A stretch of 64,000 bases of DNA from Pseudomonas sp. 7P_10.2_Bac1 (GTDB lineage Bacteria; Pseudomonadota; Gammaproteobacteria; Pseudomonadales; Pseudomonadaceae): the NCBI RefSeq assembly GCF_025465935.1, contig NZ_JANLNV010000085.1, positions 62,001-126,000 of the forward strand. Reading direction: 5' to 3'. The position numbers and the translations under genes are program-made. The notes under the pieces were generated by a model. It was given only the letters and a program-made list of their open reading frames with translations. It had not been told where the DNA came from and did no database searches. Below, one piece after another: positions 25,701 through 34,069 of this stretch (its first letter is position 1; every line of letters begins with the position of its first letter).

Positions 25701-26596
25701 TTCCGGCTCCAGACCCCAAGGCGGTAACGGACGTTAATGCGCCAGACCCACTGGCTTCAGTCGATCCGCGCAAGATTCCGGCACTGGACATCATTATTCG
25801 TCAGCTCTACCAGGGCGCGGATTTGCTCGGAGCCTGGTCGCTCAATATTCGGCCGACCCCCCGAGGGATTAACCTCAACAACTTGAGCCTGGGGCTCAAG
25901 GGCTTGTTGCTCGAAGGCTCGGGCGGATGGGAAGGCGTTGCCGGGGCCAGCAACAGTTGGTATCGCGGGCGGATTGGCGGCGGCAACCTGGCCAACGTAC
26001 TGCAGGGCTGGGGCTTTGCACCGAGCGTGACCAGCGAGGACTTCAAAGTCGATATCGATGGCCGATGGCCGGGCTCGCCTGCCTGGATCGGCTTGAACCG
26101 ATTCTCGGGAACGATTGACGCAACGTTGAATAAAGGGCGTTTTGTTGAGGTCGATGGCAGCACCCAGGTCGTACGTATTTTTGGCTTGCTGAATTTCAAC
26201 GCCATTGGCCGCCGCTTGCGCCTGGATTTCTCGGACCTGTTCAGCAAAGGCTTGAGCTACGACCGGGTCAAGGGCTTCCTGACGGCCAGCAATGGGGTGT
26301 ACCGCACCACATCGCCGATTCTCATGACCGGCCCCTCAACTAACCTTGAACTCAGTGGCACGTTGAATATGGTGTCTGAGCAAGTGAACGCCAAAATGTT
26401 GGTGACCCTGCCTGTGACCAACAACTTGCCGCTGGCCGCGTTGCTGGTGGGCGGGCCTGCGGCGGGCGGTGCGATGTTTCTGCTCAACAAGCTGATCGGT
26501 GATCAGGTCTCGCGTTTCGCCAGTGTGCAGTACAGCATTCAGGGCCCGTGGAACGACCCTAAAATCACCTTCGACAAGCCATTTGAGAAAAACTAG
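22784..26596 (+). CDS. yhdP: YhdP-family AsmA-like lipid-transfer protein
   Basis: This 1270-residue protein belongs to the YhdP/TIGR02099 group, long AsmA-like bridges that carry phospholipids between inner and outer membranes. It has one N-terminal membrane anchor (about residues 12-32, LGLCALVLVLTALYVSL), a long periplasmic beta-rich region with DUF3971-type repeats, and a C-terminal AsmA_2-like domain (IFGLLNFNAIGRRLRLDFSDL near residue 1130). The start at 22784 has a conserved MERLTRFFAALTRWG. It follows rng and precedes the nitrilase, as in other pseudomonads. The Mla system at 42.4-45.5 kb serves the opposing lipid flow. Confidence 0.93.
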   Translation: MERLTRFFAALTRWGLGLCALVLVLTALYVSLGRELTPLIAEYRAEVQAKAREALGMPLTIGSLEGSWRGMAPVLLAHDVMIGEGNNALHLDNVQVVPDVWASLLNRDVRLAQVQLDGLQVSLRQDQDGHWALEGLPAQDDQPLDPEQLLNQLQRVARVSVLDSQVTLEPFKQAPMTLIYVGLTLDVGASDQRLDARLTLPDGQPVALSLKTQIQASRWRDGAAQAYLSLPQSDWAKWLPASLIHPWKASELKAGGEFWFNWGNGTVQSAVARLNAPKLSGAYADRKPETLENLALHAWVARGKQGFNVVLDSLAMNIGEKRWETRLQLQQFAATNGEQERWHLQADHLDLTPITPLMDSLAPVPDAVAQVIDQLSVTGTLRNVLADYRPNATDDQKISFAANLQQVGFNATHGAPAARNVSGLISGDLGKGELRLDSKDFVLHLDPIFDKPWQYLQANALLKWTLDKNSFTLIAPYIKVLGEEGKIAADFLIRIHMDHSEEDYMDLRVGLTDGDGRFTPKYLPEVLSPELAEWLSTAILKGSVEEGFFQYQGSLNHDAVAAARNISLFFKVHGAELAFQPGWPHVRDVSGDVFIEDSGVRIMASKGQLLDTQVRNVSVNIPHVPTGKVTHLLLEGDFDGGLGDGLKILQEAPIGTESTFAGWQGEGPLKGRVDLDIPLEHGKEPKVVVDFNTDKARLKISDPELELNQLKGDFRFDSAKGLSGKGISARAFDQPIKAQIFAEGRGGKLTTRVVASGQVGVKKLTDWLKFNQPIPVSGMLPYQLQLTLDDADSQLRVSSSLKGATIDLPAPFGLTSSETRNTVFRMTLQGAERRYWFDYGDLANLTFAAPNGKFEDGRGELFLGYGDPVLPVTKGLRIRGVLSELDVAPWQALVDRYGGKDSGGNATQLLSSADFRVNKLIAFGTQLDQVQLQMKRIGAAWDLQINSKQATGAVTLPDAKNVPIKVTMQTIRLPAPDPKAVTDVNAPDPLASVDPRKIPALDIIIRQLYQGADLLGAWSLNIRPTPRGINLNNLSLGLKGLLLEGSGGWEGVAGASNSWYRGRIGGGNLANVLQGWGFAPSVTSEDFKVDIDGRWPGSPAWIGLNRFSGTIDATLNKGRFVEVDGSTQVVRIFGLLNFNAIGRRLRLDFSDLFSKGLSYDRVKGFLTASNGVYRTTSPILMTGPSTNLELSGTLNMVSEQVNAKMLVTLPVTNNLPLAALLVGGPAAGGAMFLLNKLIGDQVSRFASVQYSIQGPWNDPKITFDKPFEKN

Positions 26597-26659
26597 GAGT
26601 AGCATGGCATGGGCGCTCTCACAGGGGCTCCGGTTTACCAGTCCAAGAGAGAGGGCGAC

Positions 26660-27508
26660 ATGTCGTTTGCAGTGATTCAAATGGTCAGCCAGAGCGATGT
26701 GCTGGCGAACTTGGCACAGGCCCGGCGCCTGCTCGAAGAGGCAGCCATGCGCGGCGCACAGCTCGCAGTATTGCCGGAGAACTTCGCCGCCATGGGCCGG
26801 CGCGATATCGCGGCAGTAGGGCGGGCCGAGGCCCTGGGCGAAGGTCCGATCCTGCCGTGGTTGAAACAGACCGCTCGCGACCTCAAGTTATGGATAGTGG
26901 CAGGAACATTGCCGCTGCCCCCTGTGGGCCAGCCTGACGCCAAGGTCAATGCCTGTTCATTATTGATCAACGCTGACGGTGAGCAGGCGGCGCGCTACGA
27001 CAAGTTGCATTTGTTTGATGTGGATGTGTCTGACAGTCGTGGGCGTTATCGCGAGTCGGATGATTATGCACCAGGGGAGCGGGTGGTGGTGGCTGATACG
27101 CCGGTCGGCAAACTGGGCCTCACCGTGTGTTACGACCTGCGCTTCCCGGAGCTGTACAGCGAATTGCGGGCTGCCGGGGCTGAGTTGATCACCGCGCCCT
27201 CGGCCTTTACCGCTGTGACTGGAGCGGCGCACTGGGACATCCTGATCCGCGCGCGGGCCATCGAAACCCAGTGTTACGTGTTGGCTGCGGCGCAAGGGGG
27301 TGTTCACCCAGGCCCCCGTGAAACCTACGGGCACGCGGCGATCATCGACCCTTGGGGCCGGGTACTGGCAGAACAGGCACAAGGGGAGGGCGTATTGCTG
27401 GCAAGGCGCGACGCTAACGAACAAGCCGATATCCGGGCGCGTATGCCCGTGGTGAATCATCGGCGCTTTTTTTCGCAGGGCGCACAGCGACCTGCAACGC
27501 AGGACTAA
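26660..27508 (+). CDS. Carbon-nitrogen hydrolase, Nit1-like
   Basis: This 282-residue nitrilase-superfamily amidase has the Glu-Lys-Cys triad in VLPENFAAMG (near residue 42), RYDKLHLFDVD (near residue 113) and LTVCYDLRFPELY (near residue 155). It most resembles deaminated-glutathione amidases (Nit1/YbeM type), which clean up a transamination side product of glutathione, but other amide substrates are possible. The ATG at 26660 is preferred to one at 26609. It lies between yhdP and tldD in one direction and is probably co-transcribed. Confidence 0.9.
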   Translation: MSFAVIQMVSQSDVLANLAQARRLLEEAAMRGAQLAVLPENFAAMGRRDIAAVGRAEALGEGPILPWLKQTARDLKLWIVAGTLPLPPVGQPDAKVNACSLLINADGEQAARYDKLHLFDVDVSDSRGRYRESDDYAPGERVVVADTPVGKLGLTVCYDLRFPELYSELRAAGAELITAPSAFTAVTGAAHWDILIRARAIETQCYVLAAAQGGVHPGPRETYGHAAIIDPWGRVLAEQAQGEGVLLARRDANEQADIRARMPVVNHRRFFSQGAQRPATQD

Positions 27509-27569
27509 TTTTCAGGCCCTTGGGTTCAGCTCTTACAGAGGCTGAAGCAGGGGCCAAGACGGAGTGAAT

Positions 27570-29012
27570 ATGAGCGAGTTGTTGACCTCAGTCAGCGAAC
27601 ACCTGTTGGCACCGGGCGGTGTCACCCTCGACAGCCTGCAAGGCGTATTGGGTGACTTGGCCGGGCCGGGCATCGATGCGGCAGATTTGTATTTTCAGGG
27701 GCAGATTTCCGAATCCTGGTCGCTGGAAGACGGCATCGTCAAAGAAGGCAGTTTCAACCTCGATCAAGGCGTCGGTGTGCGTGCCCAGTCAGGTGAGAAA
27801 ACCGGTTTTGCCTACAGCAACGCTATCACCCTGGAAGCCTTGGGGCTGGCAGCCCGCGCGGCCCGCTCCATCTCCCGTGCTGGGCAAAACGGCACCGTGC
27901 AAGCGTTTACCGCCCAAGACGTGGCTCAATTGTATGCCCCGTATAACCCGCTGGAAGTCATCACCCGCGCCGAGAAAGTCGAGCTGCTTAAGCGGGTCGA
28001 TGCTGCTACCCGTGCGTTGGATCCGCGTATTCAGCAAGTCAACGTGAGCATGGCCGGGGTTTGGGAGCGCATTCTGGTGGCTTCTACCGACGGCGGGCTG
28101 GCGGCTGATGTGCGCCCTTTGGTGCGGTTCAACGTCAGTGTGATCGTTGAGCAAAATGGCCGTCGCGAGCGCGGCGGGCACGGCGGCGGTGGCCGTACCG
28201 ATTACCGTTATTTCCTGACAGACGACCGCGCCATGGGCTATGCCCGCGAGGCGTTGCGTCAGGCGCTGGTCAATCTGGAAGCCGTGCCAGCACCCGCGGG
28301 CACCATGCCGGTGGTCCTGGGCTCTGGTTGGTCCGGCGTATTGCTGCACGAAGCGGTAGGGCATGGCCTGGAAGGCGACTTCAACCGCAAAGGCAGCTCG
28401 GCCTACAGCGGCCGCATGGGCGAAATGGTTGCTTCCAAGCTGTGCACCATCGTGGATGATGGCACCCTGGCCGGTCTTCGTGGTTCGCTGAGCGTGGATG
28501 ACGAAGGCACCCCGACTGAGTGCACCACACTGATCGAAAACGGCGTACTCAAGGGCTACATGCAGGACAAGCTCAATGCACGCCTTATGGGTGTCGCGCG
28601 CACCGGCAACGGCCGCCGCGAATCCTACGCGCACTTGCCTATGCCACGCATGACCAACACGTACATGCTGGGCGGCCAGAGTGATCCGGCGGAAATCATC
28701 GCCTCAGTGAAAAAGGGTATTTACTGCGCCAACCTGGGCGGTGGTCAGGTCGACATCACCAGCGGCAAATTTGTGTTTTCCACCAGCGAGGCTTACCTGA
28801 TCGAAGACGGCAAGATCACTCGCCCGGTCAAAGGCGCTACCCTGATTGGCAACGGGCCGGAAGCGATGAGCAAGGTGTCGATGGTCGGTAACGATCTGTC
28901 ACTGGACAGCGGTGTGGGAACGTGCGGCAAGGATGGGCAGTCGGTGCCGGTCGGCGTCGGGCAGCCAACCTTGAAGATTGATGCGATTACGGTCGGTGGT
29001 ACGGGCGCGTAA
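27570..29012 (+). CDS. tldD: Metalloprotease TldD
   Basis: This 480-residue subunit of the TldD/TldE protease carries the zinc-binding motif LHEAVGHGLEGDFNRKG (HExxxH) near residue 260. The complex trims unfolded peptides, such as microcin B17 precursor and CcdA in E. coli. The start is the ATG at 27570 with GGAG five bases upstream; a GTG two codons earlier is possible. Its partner pmbA lies downstream, with darP inserted on the opposite strand. Confidence 0.96.
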   Translation: MSELLTSVSEHLLAPGGVTLDSLQGVLGDLAGPGIDAADLYFQGQISESWSLEDGIVKEGSFNLDQGVGVRAQSGEKTGFAYSNAITLEALGLAARAARSISRAGQNGTVQAFTAQDVAQLYAPYNPLEVITRAEKVELLKRVDAATRALDPRIQQVNVSMAGVWERILVASTDGGLAADVRPLVRFNVSVIVEQNGRRERGGHGGGGRTDYRYFLTDDRAMGYAREALRQALVNLEAVPAPAGTMPVVLGSGWSGVLLHEAVGHGLEGDFNRKGSSAYSGRMGEMVASKLCTIVDDGTLAGLRGSLSVDDEGTPTECTTLIENGVLKGYMQDKLNARLMGVARTGNGRRESYAHLPMPRMTNTYMLGGQSDPAEIIASVKKGIYCANLGGGQVDITSGKFVFSTSEAYLIEDGKITRPVKGATLIGNGPEAMSKVSMVGNDLSLDSGVGTCGKDGQSVPVGVGQPTLKIDAITVGGTGA

Positions 29013-29020
29013 TGAGGGCC

Positions 29021-29045
29021 GGGCGAGTTGCACTGCAACCCGCCC
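29021..29045. terminator. Hairpin between convergent tldD and darP
   Basis: GGGCG-A-GTTGCA pairs with TGCAAC-C-CGCCC around a single-base centre, giving an 11-bp stem with one mismatch. It lies in the 44-base space between two convergent genes. No long T-run follows on either side, so its terminator role is tentative. Confidence 0.4.
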
Positions 29046-29056
29046 CTGTACGAGAT

Positions 29057-29578
29057 TTAACGCAAGCCGCGTTGAGTCTCGTCCAGTCCTCGGATGTACT
29101 TGAACAGTTTGCGGCTTGAGGCCGGTACTTTGTTGTGAGCCAGTTCGTGTTTGGCCTGACGTACGATCGAACGTAGTTGCTGACGATCGGCTTCAGGAAA
29201 CTCGGTGACAAACTTTTCCAGCACATCGTCGTCGCCTTCGAGCAGGCGATCACGCCAGCGCTCGAGGTTGTGGAAACGCTCGTTGTATTGGCGAGAAGAG
29301 GCATCGACTTGATCGATCAAGGCAAGAATTTCGTCAAGCGGTTGATCGCGCATCAGTTTGCCGATGAACATCATATGGCGCTTGCGCGCAATATGAACCG
29401 TGTGTTTTGGAGCATCTGCCAAAGCCTTACGCAATGCGTCAGTCAAAGGCATTTTGTTCAGCAAGTCAGGCTTGAGCGTCGTGAGACGTTCGCCCAGATC
29501 AACCAGAGCATGCAGCTCGCGTTTGACCTGCGATTTGCTTTTTTCGCCGTCGAAGGCGTCGTCGTAAGAATCAACCAT
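29057..29578 (-). CDS. darP: Ribosome-biogenesis factor DarP (YjgA/DUF615)
   Basis: This 173-residue charged, helical protein belongs to the DUF615 (YjgA) family, now named DarP, which assists late assembly of the 50S subunit. It shows KSKSQVKRELHALVDLGERL near the start and RQAKHELAHNKVPASSRKLFKYIR near the end. MVDSYDDAF at 29578 is the usual start; an ATG five codons upstream is an alternative. It sits antisense between tldD and pmbA, a conserved arrangement. Confidence 0.93.
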   Translation of the reverse strand: MVDSYDDAFDGEKSKSQVKRELHALVDLGERLTTLKPDLLNKMPLTDALRKALADAPKHTVHIARKRHMMFIGKLMRDQPLDEILALIDQVDASSRQYNERFHNLERWRDRLLEGDDDVLEKFVTEFPEADRQQLRSIVRQAKHELAHNKVPASSRKLFKYIRGLDETQRGLR

Positions 29579-29685
29579 GGTGGCAGTCCGCAAAGAAACG
29601 CCGCCATGATAACCAGTCGGGGGCCGCTTGTCCGGCCTGGTCGCTCGGCGGCCCTACCGAAACCAGAATTTGAGTGGAGAAAACC

Positions 29686-31032
29686 ATGAGTGCAGTACAA
29701 AGCGTCGGCCCGCAGGCCCTGCCGGCACTGCAAGAGCAGGTCGAGCAAATCATCGCCGAAGCCAAGCGCCAGGGTGCCAGTGCCTGTGAAGTCGCGGTGT
29801 CGCTGGAGCAGGGCCTGTCGACCTCTGTACGCCAGCGTGAAGTCGAGACTGTTGAGTTCAATCGCGATCAGGGTTTTGGTATCACGTTGTATGTGGGCCA
29901 GCGAAAAGGTTCAGCCAGCACCTCGGCCAGCGGCCCGGATGCTATCCGTGAAACCGTCGCGGCCGCCTTGGCGATCGCCAAGCACACCTCCGAAGACGAA
30001 AGCTCCGGCCTGGCCGATGCCAGCCTGATGGCCCGCGACCTGAAAGATTTCGATGTGTTCCACACTTGGGACATCACCCCGGAACAGGCCATCGAAAGGG
30101 CGTTGGCCTGCGAAGCTGCGGCTTTTGACGCTGACAGCCGCATCAAAAACGCCGACGGCACCACCCTCAGCACCCACCAGGGCTGTCGCGTGTACGGCAA
30201 CAGCAATGGCTTTATCGGCGGTTCGGCGTCTACACGTCACAGCCTGAGCTGCGTGATGATCGCTGAAGGCGATGGCCAGATGCAGCGCGATTACTGGTAT
30301 GACGTGAACTGCCAGGGCGAGTTGCTGATGGACGCTGTCAGCATCGGCCAGCGTGCCGCTGAGCGCGCCGCTCGCCGCCTGGGTTCACGCCCGGTGCCAA
30401 CCTGTGAAGTTCCGGTCTTGTTCTCCGCTGAATTGGCCGGTGGCTTGTTCGGCAGCTTTATGGGCGCGATTTCGGGCGGCAACCTGTACCGCAAATCGTC
30501 GTTCTTGCTGGATGCGTTAGGGCAGCAGATTTTCCCTGAATGGCTGACCCTGGACGAGCGCCCGCATTTGGTACGAGCCATGGGCAGCTCTTCATTCGAT
30601 AACGATGGCCTGGCGACTTACGCCAAACCGTTTATCAAGGATGGCGAGTTGGTCTCCTACATCCTCAGCACCTATTCCGGGCGCAAACTGGGCCTGCCAA
30701 GTACTGCGAACGCAGGCGGCGTGCACAACCTGTTCGTGACCCATGGCGATGAAGATCAAGCCGCCTTGATCCGCCGCATGGGCCGGGGCTTGCTGGTCAC
30801 TGAGCTGATGGGCAGCGGCCTGAACATGGTGACCGGCGACTATTCCCGTGGCGCGGCGGGTTTCTGGGTTGAAAACGGCGAAATCCAGTTCCCGGTTCAA
30901 GAAGTGACCATTGCCGGCAACATGCGTGACATGTTTAAACAGATTGTTGCCGTGGGCAACGACCTGGAACTGCGCAGCAACATCCGCACCGGTTCTGTGC
31001 TCATCGAGCGAATGACCGTCGCGGGCAGCTAA
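29686..31032 (+). CDS. pmbA: Metalloprotease subunit PmbA (TldE)
   Basis: This 448-residue protein is the partner of TldD. It has the same fold but no HExxxH motif, which is normal for TldE. Family stretches include SVRQREVETVEFNRDQGFGITLYVG near residue 50 and MGSGLNMVTGDYSRGAAGFWVENG near residue 380. The start MSAVQSVG at 29686 follows TGGAGA. An intrinsic terminator stands just after the gene. Confidence 0.95.
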   Translation: MSAVQSVGPQALPALQEQVEQIIAEAKRQGASACEVAVSLEQGLSTSVRQREVETVEFNRDQGFGITLYVGQRKGSASTSASGPDAIRETVAAALAIAKHTSEDESSGLADASLMARDLKDFDVFHTWDITPEQAIERALACEAAAFDADSRIKNADGTTLSTHQGCRVYGNSNGFIGGSASTRHSLSCVMIAEGDGQMQRDYWYDVNCQGELLMDAVSIGQRAAERAARRLGSRPVPTCEVPVLFSAELAGGLFGSFMGAISGGNLYRKSSFLLDALGQQIFPEWLTLDERPHLVRAMGSSSFDNDGLATYAKPFIKDGELVSYILSTYSGRKLGLPSTANAGGVHNLFVTHGDEDQAALIRRMGRGLLVTELMGSGLNMVTGDYSRGAAGFWVENGEIQFPVQEVTIAGNMRDMFKQIVAVGNDLELRSNIRTGSVLIERMTVAGS

Positions 31033-31053
31033 ACCTTCGCGGTTGCAATCAAG

Positions 31054-31087
31054 GCGTATCACCTTCACGGGTGATACGCTTTTTTTT
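31054..31087 (+). terminator. Intrinsic terminator of pmbA
   Basis: A perfect 10-bp stem (GCGTATCACC 31054-31063 with GGTGATACGC 31070-31079) with a 6-base loop is followed by eight T residues. It starts 22 bases after the pmbA stop and separates pmbA from the Fur-regulated fagA unit. Confidence 0.9.
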
Positions 31088-31149
31088 CACCCCAACCTTT
31101 GTGGACGCGTGTATCTAAGGCAGGCTTGTTTTGATAATCAATATCGCTT

Positions 31150-31168
31150 AATAATGAATCTCATTATC
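31150..31168. promoter_or_regulatory. Fur box upstream of fagA
   Basis: The 19 bases AATAATGAATCTCATTATC match 15 of 19 positions of the Fur consensus palindrome GATAATGATAATCATTATC. The site ends 15 bases before the fagA start codon, so it overlaps the transcript start or ribosome-site region. Iron-loaded Fur would repress the operon, as described for fagA-fumC-orfX-sodA in P. aeruginosa. Confidence 0.8.
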
Positions 31169-31183
31169 GAGCGAGCCTAGGTC

Positions 31184-31579
31184 ATGAGTTCTGCCTTGCA
31201 TGAAGGTCCGTATCTGGAAAGCTGGCGCTGGATGAGCCGTCAGATCCGGTGCGGGTTGGCGCCAGACGAGCCGCGTCTGATCAAGCACTATCTGGCCGAA
31301 GGCCGTTACCTGGCCGGTTGTACGGCTACTTCCCCGTGGATGATTGCCGCCACTTCGTTCCGCCTGTTGCTGGACACCGCCGCCGATACGGCCTTGCCTT
31401 GGCACTGGCGCACTCTGTGTCTGGACAACGCGTGGCGCCCGCTGCGCGATATGGAAACTCAAGCCATGTGCCAATGCCGCCTCAAGCGCTGGCAAAGCTA
31501 TGCCTGGCAATTGGCGACCTGCGAACTCGAACCATCAATTTCTTTAACAGAACTGCTGCAAGGATTTCCTGATGAGTAA
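31184..31579 (+). CDS. fagA: Fur-associated protein FagA
   Basis: This 131-residue protein is the first gene of the iron-starvation unit fagA-fumC-orfX-sodA known from P. aeruginosa; its function is unknown. It is rich in Trp and Cys (CTATSPWMIAATSFRLLLDTAAD, then MCQCRLKRWQSYAWQLATCE), which could suit metal or protein contacts, but this is speculation. A Fur box lies just upstream. Its 3' end overlaps the fumC start by 8 bases. Confidence 0.85.
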   Translation: MSSALHEGPYLESWRWMSRQIRCGLAPDEPRLIKHYLAEGRYLAGCTATSPWMIAATSFRLLLDTAADTALPWHWRTLCLDNAWRPLRDMETQAMCQCRLKRWQSYAWQLATCELEPSISLTELLQGFPDE

Positions 31580-32948
31580 TACGCGTATCGAACGGGACAG
31601 CATGGGTGAACTGCATGTGCCTGAGGCCGCGCTGTATGGCGCACAAACCCAGCGTGCGGTGGATAACTTCCCGATCAGCCATCAACGCATGCCCGCACAA
31701 TTCATTCGCGCACTGATCCTGGCCAAGGCCGCGGCGGCCAAGGCCAACGTTGAGCTCAAGCAAATCAGCGAGGCGCAGGGCAACGCCATTGTCGAAGCCA
31801 CGCAGATCCTGCTGGCTGGCGACTTTATGGAGCACTTCCCGGTGGATATTTTTCAGACCGGCTCGGGCACCAGCTCCAACATGAACGCCAACGAAGTGAT
31901 CGCGACACTGGCTACCCGCGTGCTGGGTGAGCCGGTTAACCCTAACGATCACGTCAACTGCGGGCAAAGCAGCAACGACATCATTCCTACCACTATTCAT
32001 GTCAGCGCCGCCCTGGGTTTGCATGAAGAGCTGCTGCCGGCGCTCAAGCATCTGGTACAGGTGATTGAGCACAAGGCCGAGCAGGTTCACGTTTATGTGA
32101 AAACCGGTCGCACGCACCTGATGGACGCCATGCCGGTGCGCATGAGCCAGGTATTGAATGGGTGGGCTCAGCAACTCAAAGCCAATATCGAGCATCTGCA
32201 CAACCTGCAACCGGCCTTGCAGTCGCTGGCCCAGGGCGGCACGGCAGTGGGGACGGGAATCAACGCGCACCCGCAGTTTGCCGGGTTGTTCAACCAGCAA
32301 CTCAGCGCACTGACCCATGTGCAATTCACGCCGGGCAAAGACCTGTTTGCCTTGATCGGCTCGCAGGACACCGCGGTATCGGTGTCGGGCCAGCTCAAGG
32401 CCACCGCCGTATCGCTGATGAAAATCGCCAACGACCTGCGCTGGATGAACTCCGGTCCGCTGGCAGGCCTGGGTGAGATTGAGCTGCAAGGCTTGCAGCC
32501 AGGCTCTTCGATCATGCCCGGCAAGGTCAATCCGGTGATCCCTGAAGCCACCGCCATGGTCGCCGCTCAGGTAATCGGCAATGACACAGTGATCACCATC
32601 GCCGGGCAGTCCGGCAACTTTGAACTGAACGTCATGCTGCCAGTGATTGCGCAAAACCTGTTGAGCAGCATCGAGTTGCTGGCCAACTCCAGCCGCCTGC
32701 TGGCTGACAAGGCGATTGCCAGCTTCAAGGTCAATGAGGCCAAGCTCAAGGAAGCGCTGTCGCGTAACCCGATTCTGGTGACAGCCCTGAACCCCATCAT
32801 TGGTTACCAAAAAGCCGCCGAAATTGCCAAGACTGCCTACCAGCAAGGTCGCCCGGTGATTGACGTGGCTCTTGAGTACACCGATCTACCCCGCAGCCAG
32901 CTCGAAGTGTTGCTCGATCCCGAGAAACTGACCGCAGGCGGCGTTTAA
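31572..32948 (+). CDS. fumC: Fumarate hydratase class II (iron-free)
   Basis: This 458-residue enzyme interconverts fumarate and malate without an iron-sulfur cluster. The fumarase signature GSSIMPGKVNP lies near residue 313, and FQTGSGTSSNMNANEVIA near residue 95 and TGRTHLMDAMPV near residue 178 form the active site. Length is normal. Placement behind a Fur box lets the cell replace iron-dependent fumarase when iron is scarce. It is coupled to fagA by overlap. Confidence 0.97.
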   Translation: MSNTRIERDSMGELHVPEAALYGAQTQRAVDNFPISHQRMPAQFIRALILAKAAAAKANVELKQISEAQGNAIVEATQILLAGDFMEHFPVDIFQTGSGTSSNMNANEVIATLATRVLGEPVNPNDHVNCGQSSNDIIPTTIHVSAALGLHEELLPALKHLVQVIEHKAEQVHVYVKTGRTHLMDAMPVRMSQVLNGWAQQLKANIEHLHNLQPALQSLAQGGTAVGTGINAHPQFAGLFNQQLSALTHVQFTPGKDLFALIGSQDTAVSVSGQLKATAVSLMKIANDLRWMNSGPLAGLGEIELQGLQPGSSIMPGKVNPVIPEATAMVAAQVIGNDTVITIAGQSGNFELNVMLPVIAQNLLSSIELLANSSRLLADKAIASFKVNEAKLKEALSRNPILVTALNPIIGYQKAAEIAKTAYQQGRPVIDVALEYTDLPRSQLEVLLDPEKLTAGGV

Positions 32949-32979
32949 TCCGCGCCCCGACACTGCTTTGGAGGTTCAC

Positions 32980-33429
32980 ATGGAGCACTGGAAACGCACG
33001 ATCGAGAGAGCCAATCGCTATTTCGCTGAGGGCGAACTGGTCGATGCCCGAGAGCATTACTTGCAGGCGCTGGCGCTGGCGCAGGTCTTGTTTGAACGCT
33101 GGAGTGATGCCGACGAAGCAGTGGCGGCGTGTGTCATTTCCCACCACAACCTGGCGGATCTGCACTTGCGCCTTAATCAGCCGGAGGAGAGCGTGGAGTA
33201 CCTCTGCGCGATTCACCAGCGGTTACTGCAAACCATGCAGAACGCCCGTCTGGCGCCTGCGCTGCGTGAAGCAGCGCTGCGTCAGAGCAGCAAAACCTAC
33301 GTTGAGCTTTTGAACTTTATCAGCGAGTACGGCGAATACCCGCGCTCCGACCTGTTGCTCAAAAGCACGGTGGCTCAGTCAAGCCACGAGTTCTCAGCTG
33401 TCAGCGGCCATCATTCAGGAGCCCATTGA
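32980..33429 (+). CDS. OrfX of the fagA-fumC-sodA unit, helical TPR-like protein
   Basis: This 149-residue protein corresponds to orfX in the P. aeruginosa fumC-sodA operon and has no known function. It is predicted all-helical. Its first half (HWKRTIERANRYFAEGELVDAREHYLQALALAQVLFERWSDADEAVAACVISHHNLADLHLRL) reads like two to three TPR helical pairs, so a chaperone or adaptor role is possible. GGAGG lies 5 bases before the ATG at 32980. It ends one base before sodA. Confidence 0.85.
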   Translation: MEHWKRTIERANRYFAEGELVDAREHYLQALALAQVLFERWSDADEAVAACVISHHNLADLHLRLNQPEESVEYLCAIHQRLLQTMQNARLAPALREAALRQSSKTYVELLNFISEYGEYPRSDLLLKSTVAQSSHEFSAVSGHHSGAH

Positions 33430-33430
33430 T

Positions 33431-34042
33431 ATGACTTACACCTTGCCTGCTTTGCCCTATGCCTACGACGCGCTTGAGCCGCATATTGACGCGCAAACCA
33501 TGGAGATCCACTACACCAAGCACCACCAGACCTATATCAACAACTTGAACGCCGCCGTCGATGGTACGGAGTGGGCCAAATGGCCAGTTGAAAAACTGGT
33601 CGCCAGTGTTCAGTTGTTGCCAGAAAAGCTTCAGGCAGCGGTCATCAATCAGGGCGGCGGGCATGCCAACCATTCGCTGTTCTGGGAGGTCATGAGCCCA
33701 TCAGGCGGGGGGAAACCAAGTGGCGCATTGGCTAAAGCCATTGATGAGCAATTGGGCGGCCTGGAGACCTTCAAGGAAAACTTCACCAAAGCAGCCCTGA
33801 CCCGTTTTGGCAGTGGCTGGGCCTGGCTCAGTGTGACCCCGGATAAAAAACTGGTGGTCGAAAGCAGTGGCAACCAGGACAGCCCGTTGATGAACGGCAA
33901 CACCCCGGTCCTCGGTCTTGATGTGTGGGAACACGCTTATTACTTGCGTTATCAGAACCGTCGCCCGGAGTACATCAATGCGTTTTACAACGTGATCAAT
34001 TGGCCAGAAGTCGAACGGCGCTATCAAGCAGCGATTGCCTAA
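33431..34042 (+). CDS. sodA: Manganese superoxide dismutase
   Basis: This 203-residue enzyme converts superoxide to oxygen and peroxide. Metal ligands lie in MEIHYTKHHQTYINN, GGHANHSLFW and LDVWEHAYY. The Gly-Gly before HANHS and the Gln in NQDSPLM point to the manganese rather than the iron form. As the last enzyme gene of the Fur-regulated unit, it would replace iron SOD during iron limitation. The following ZIP transporter may supply its metal. Confidence 0.96.
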   Translation: MTYTLPALPYAYDALEPHIDAQTMEIHYTKHHQTYINNLNAAVDGTEWAKWPVEKLVASVQLLPEKLQAAVINQGGGHANHSLFWEVMSPSGGGKPSGALAKAIDEQLGGLETFKENFTKAALTRFGSGWAWLSVTPDKKLVVESSGNQDSPLMNGNTPVLGLDVWEHAYYLRYQNRRPEYINAFYNVINWPEVERRYQAAIA

Positions 34043-34069
34043 GCCGAACAGGAAGGATCCAGGCAGATT

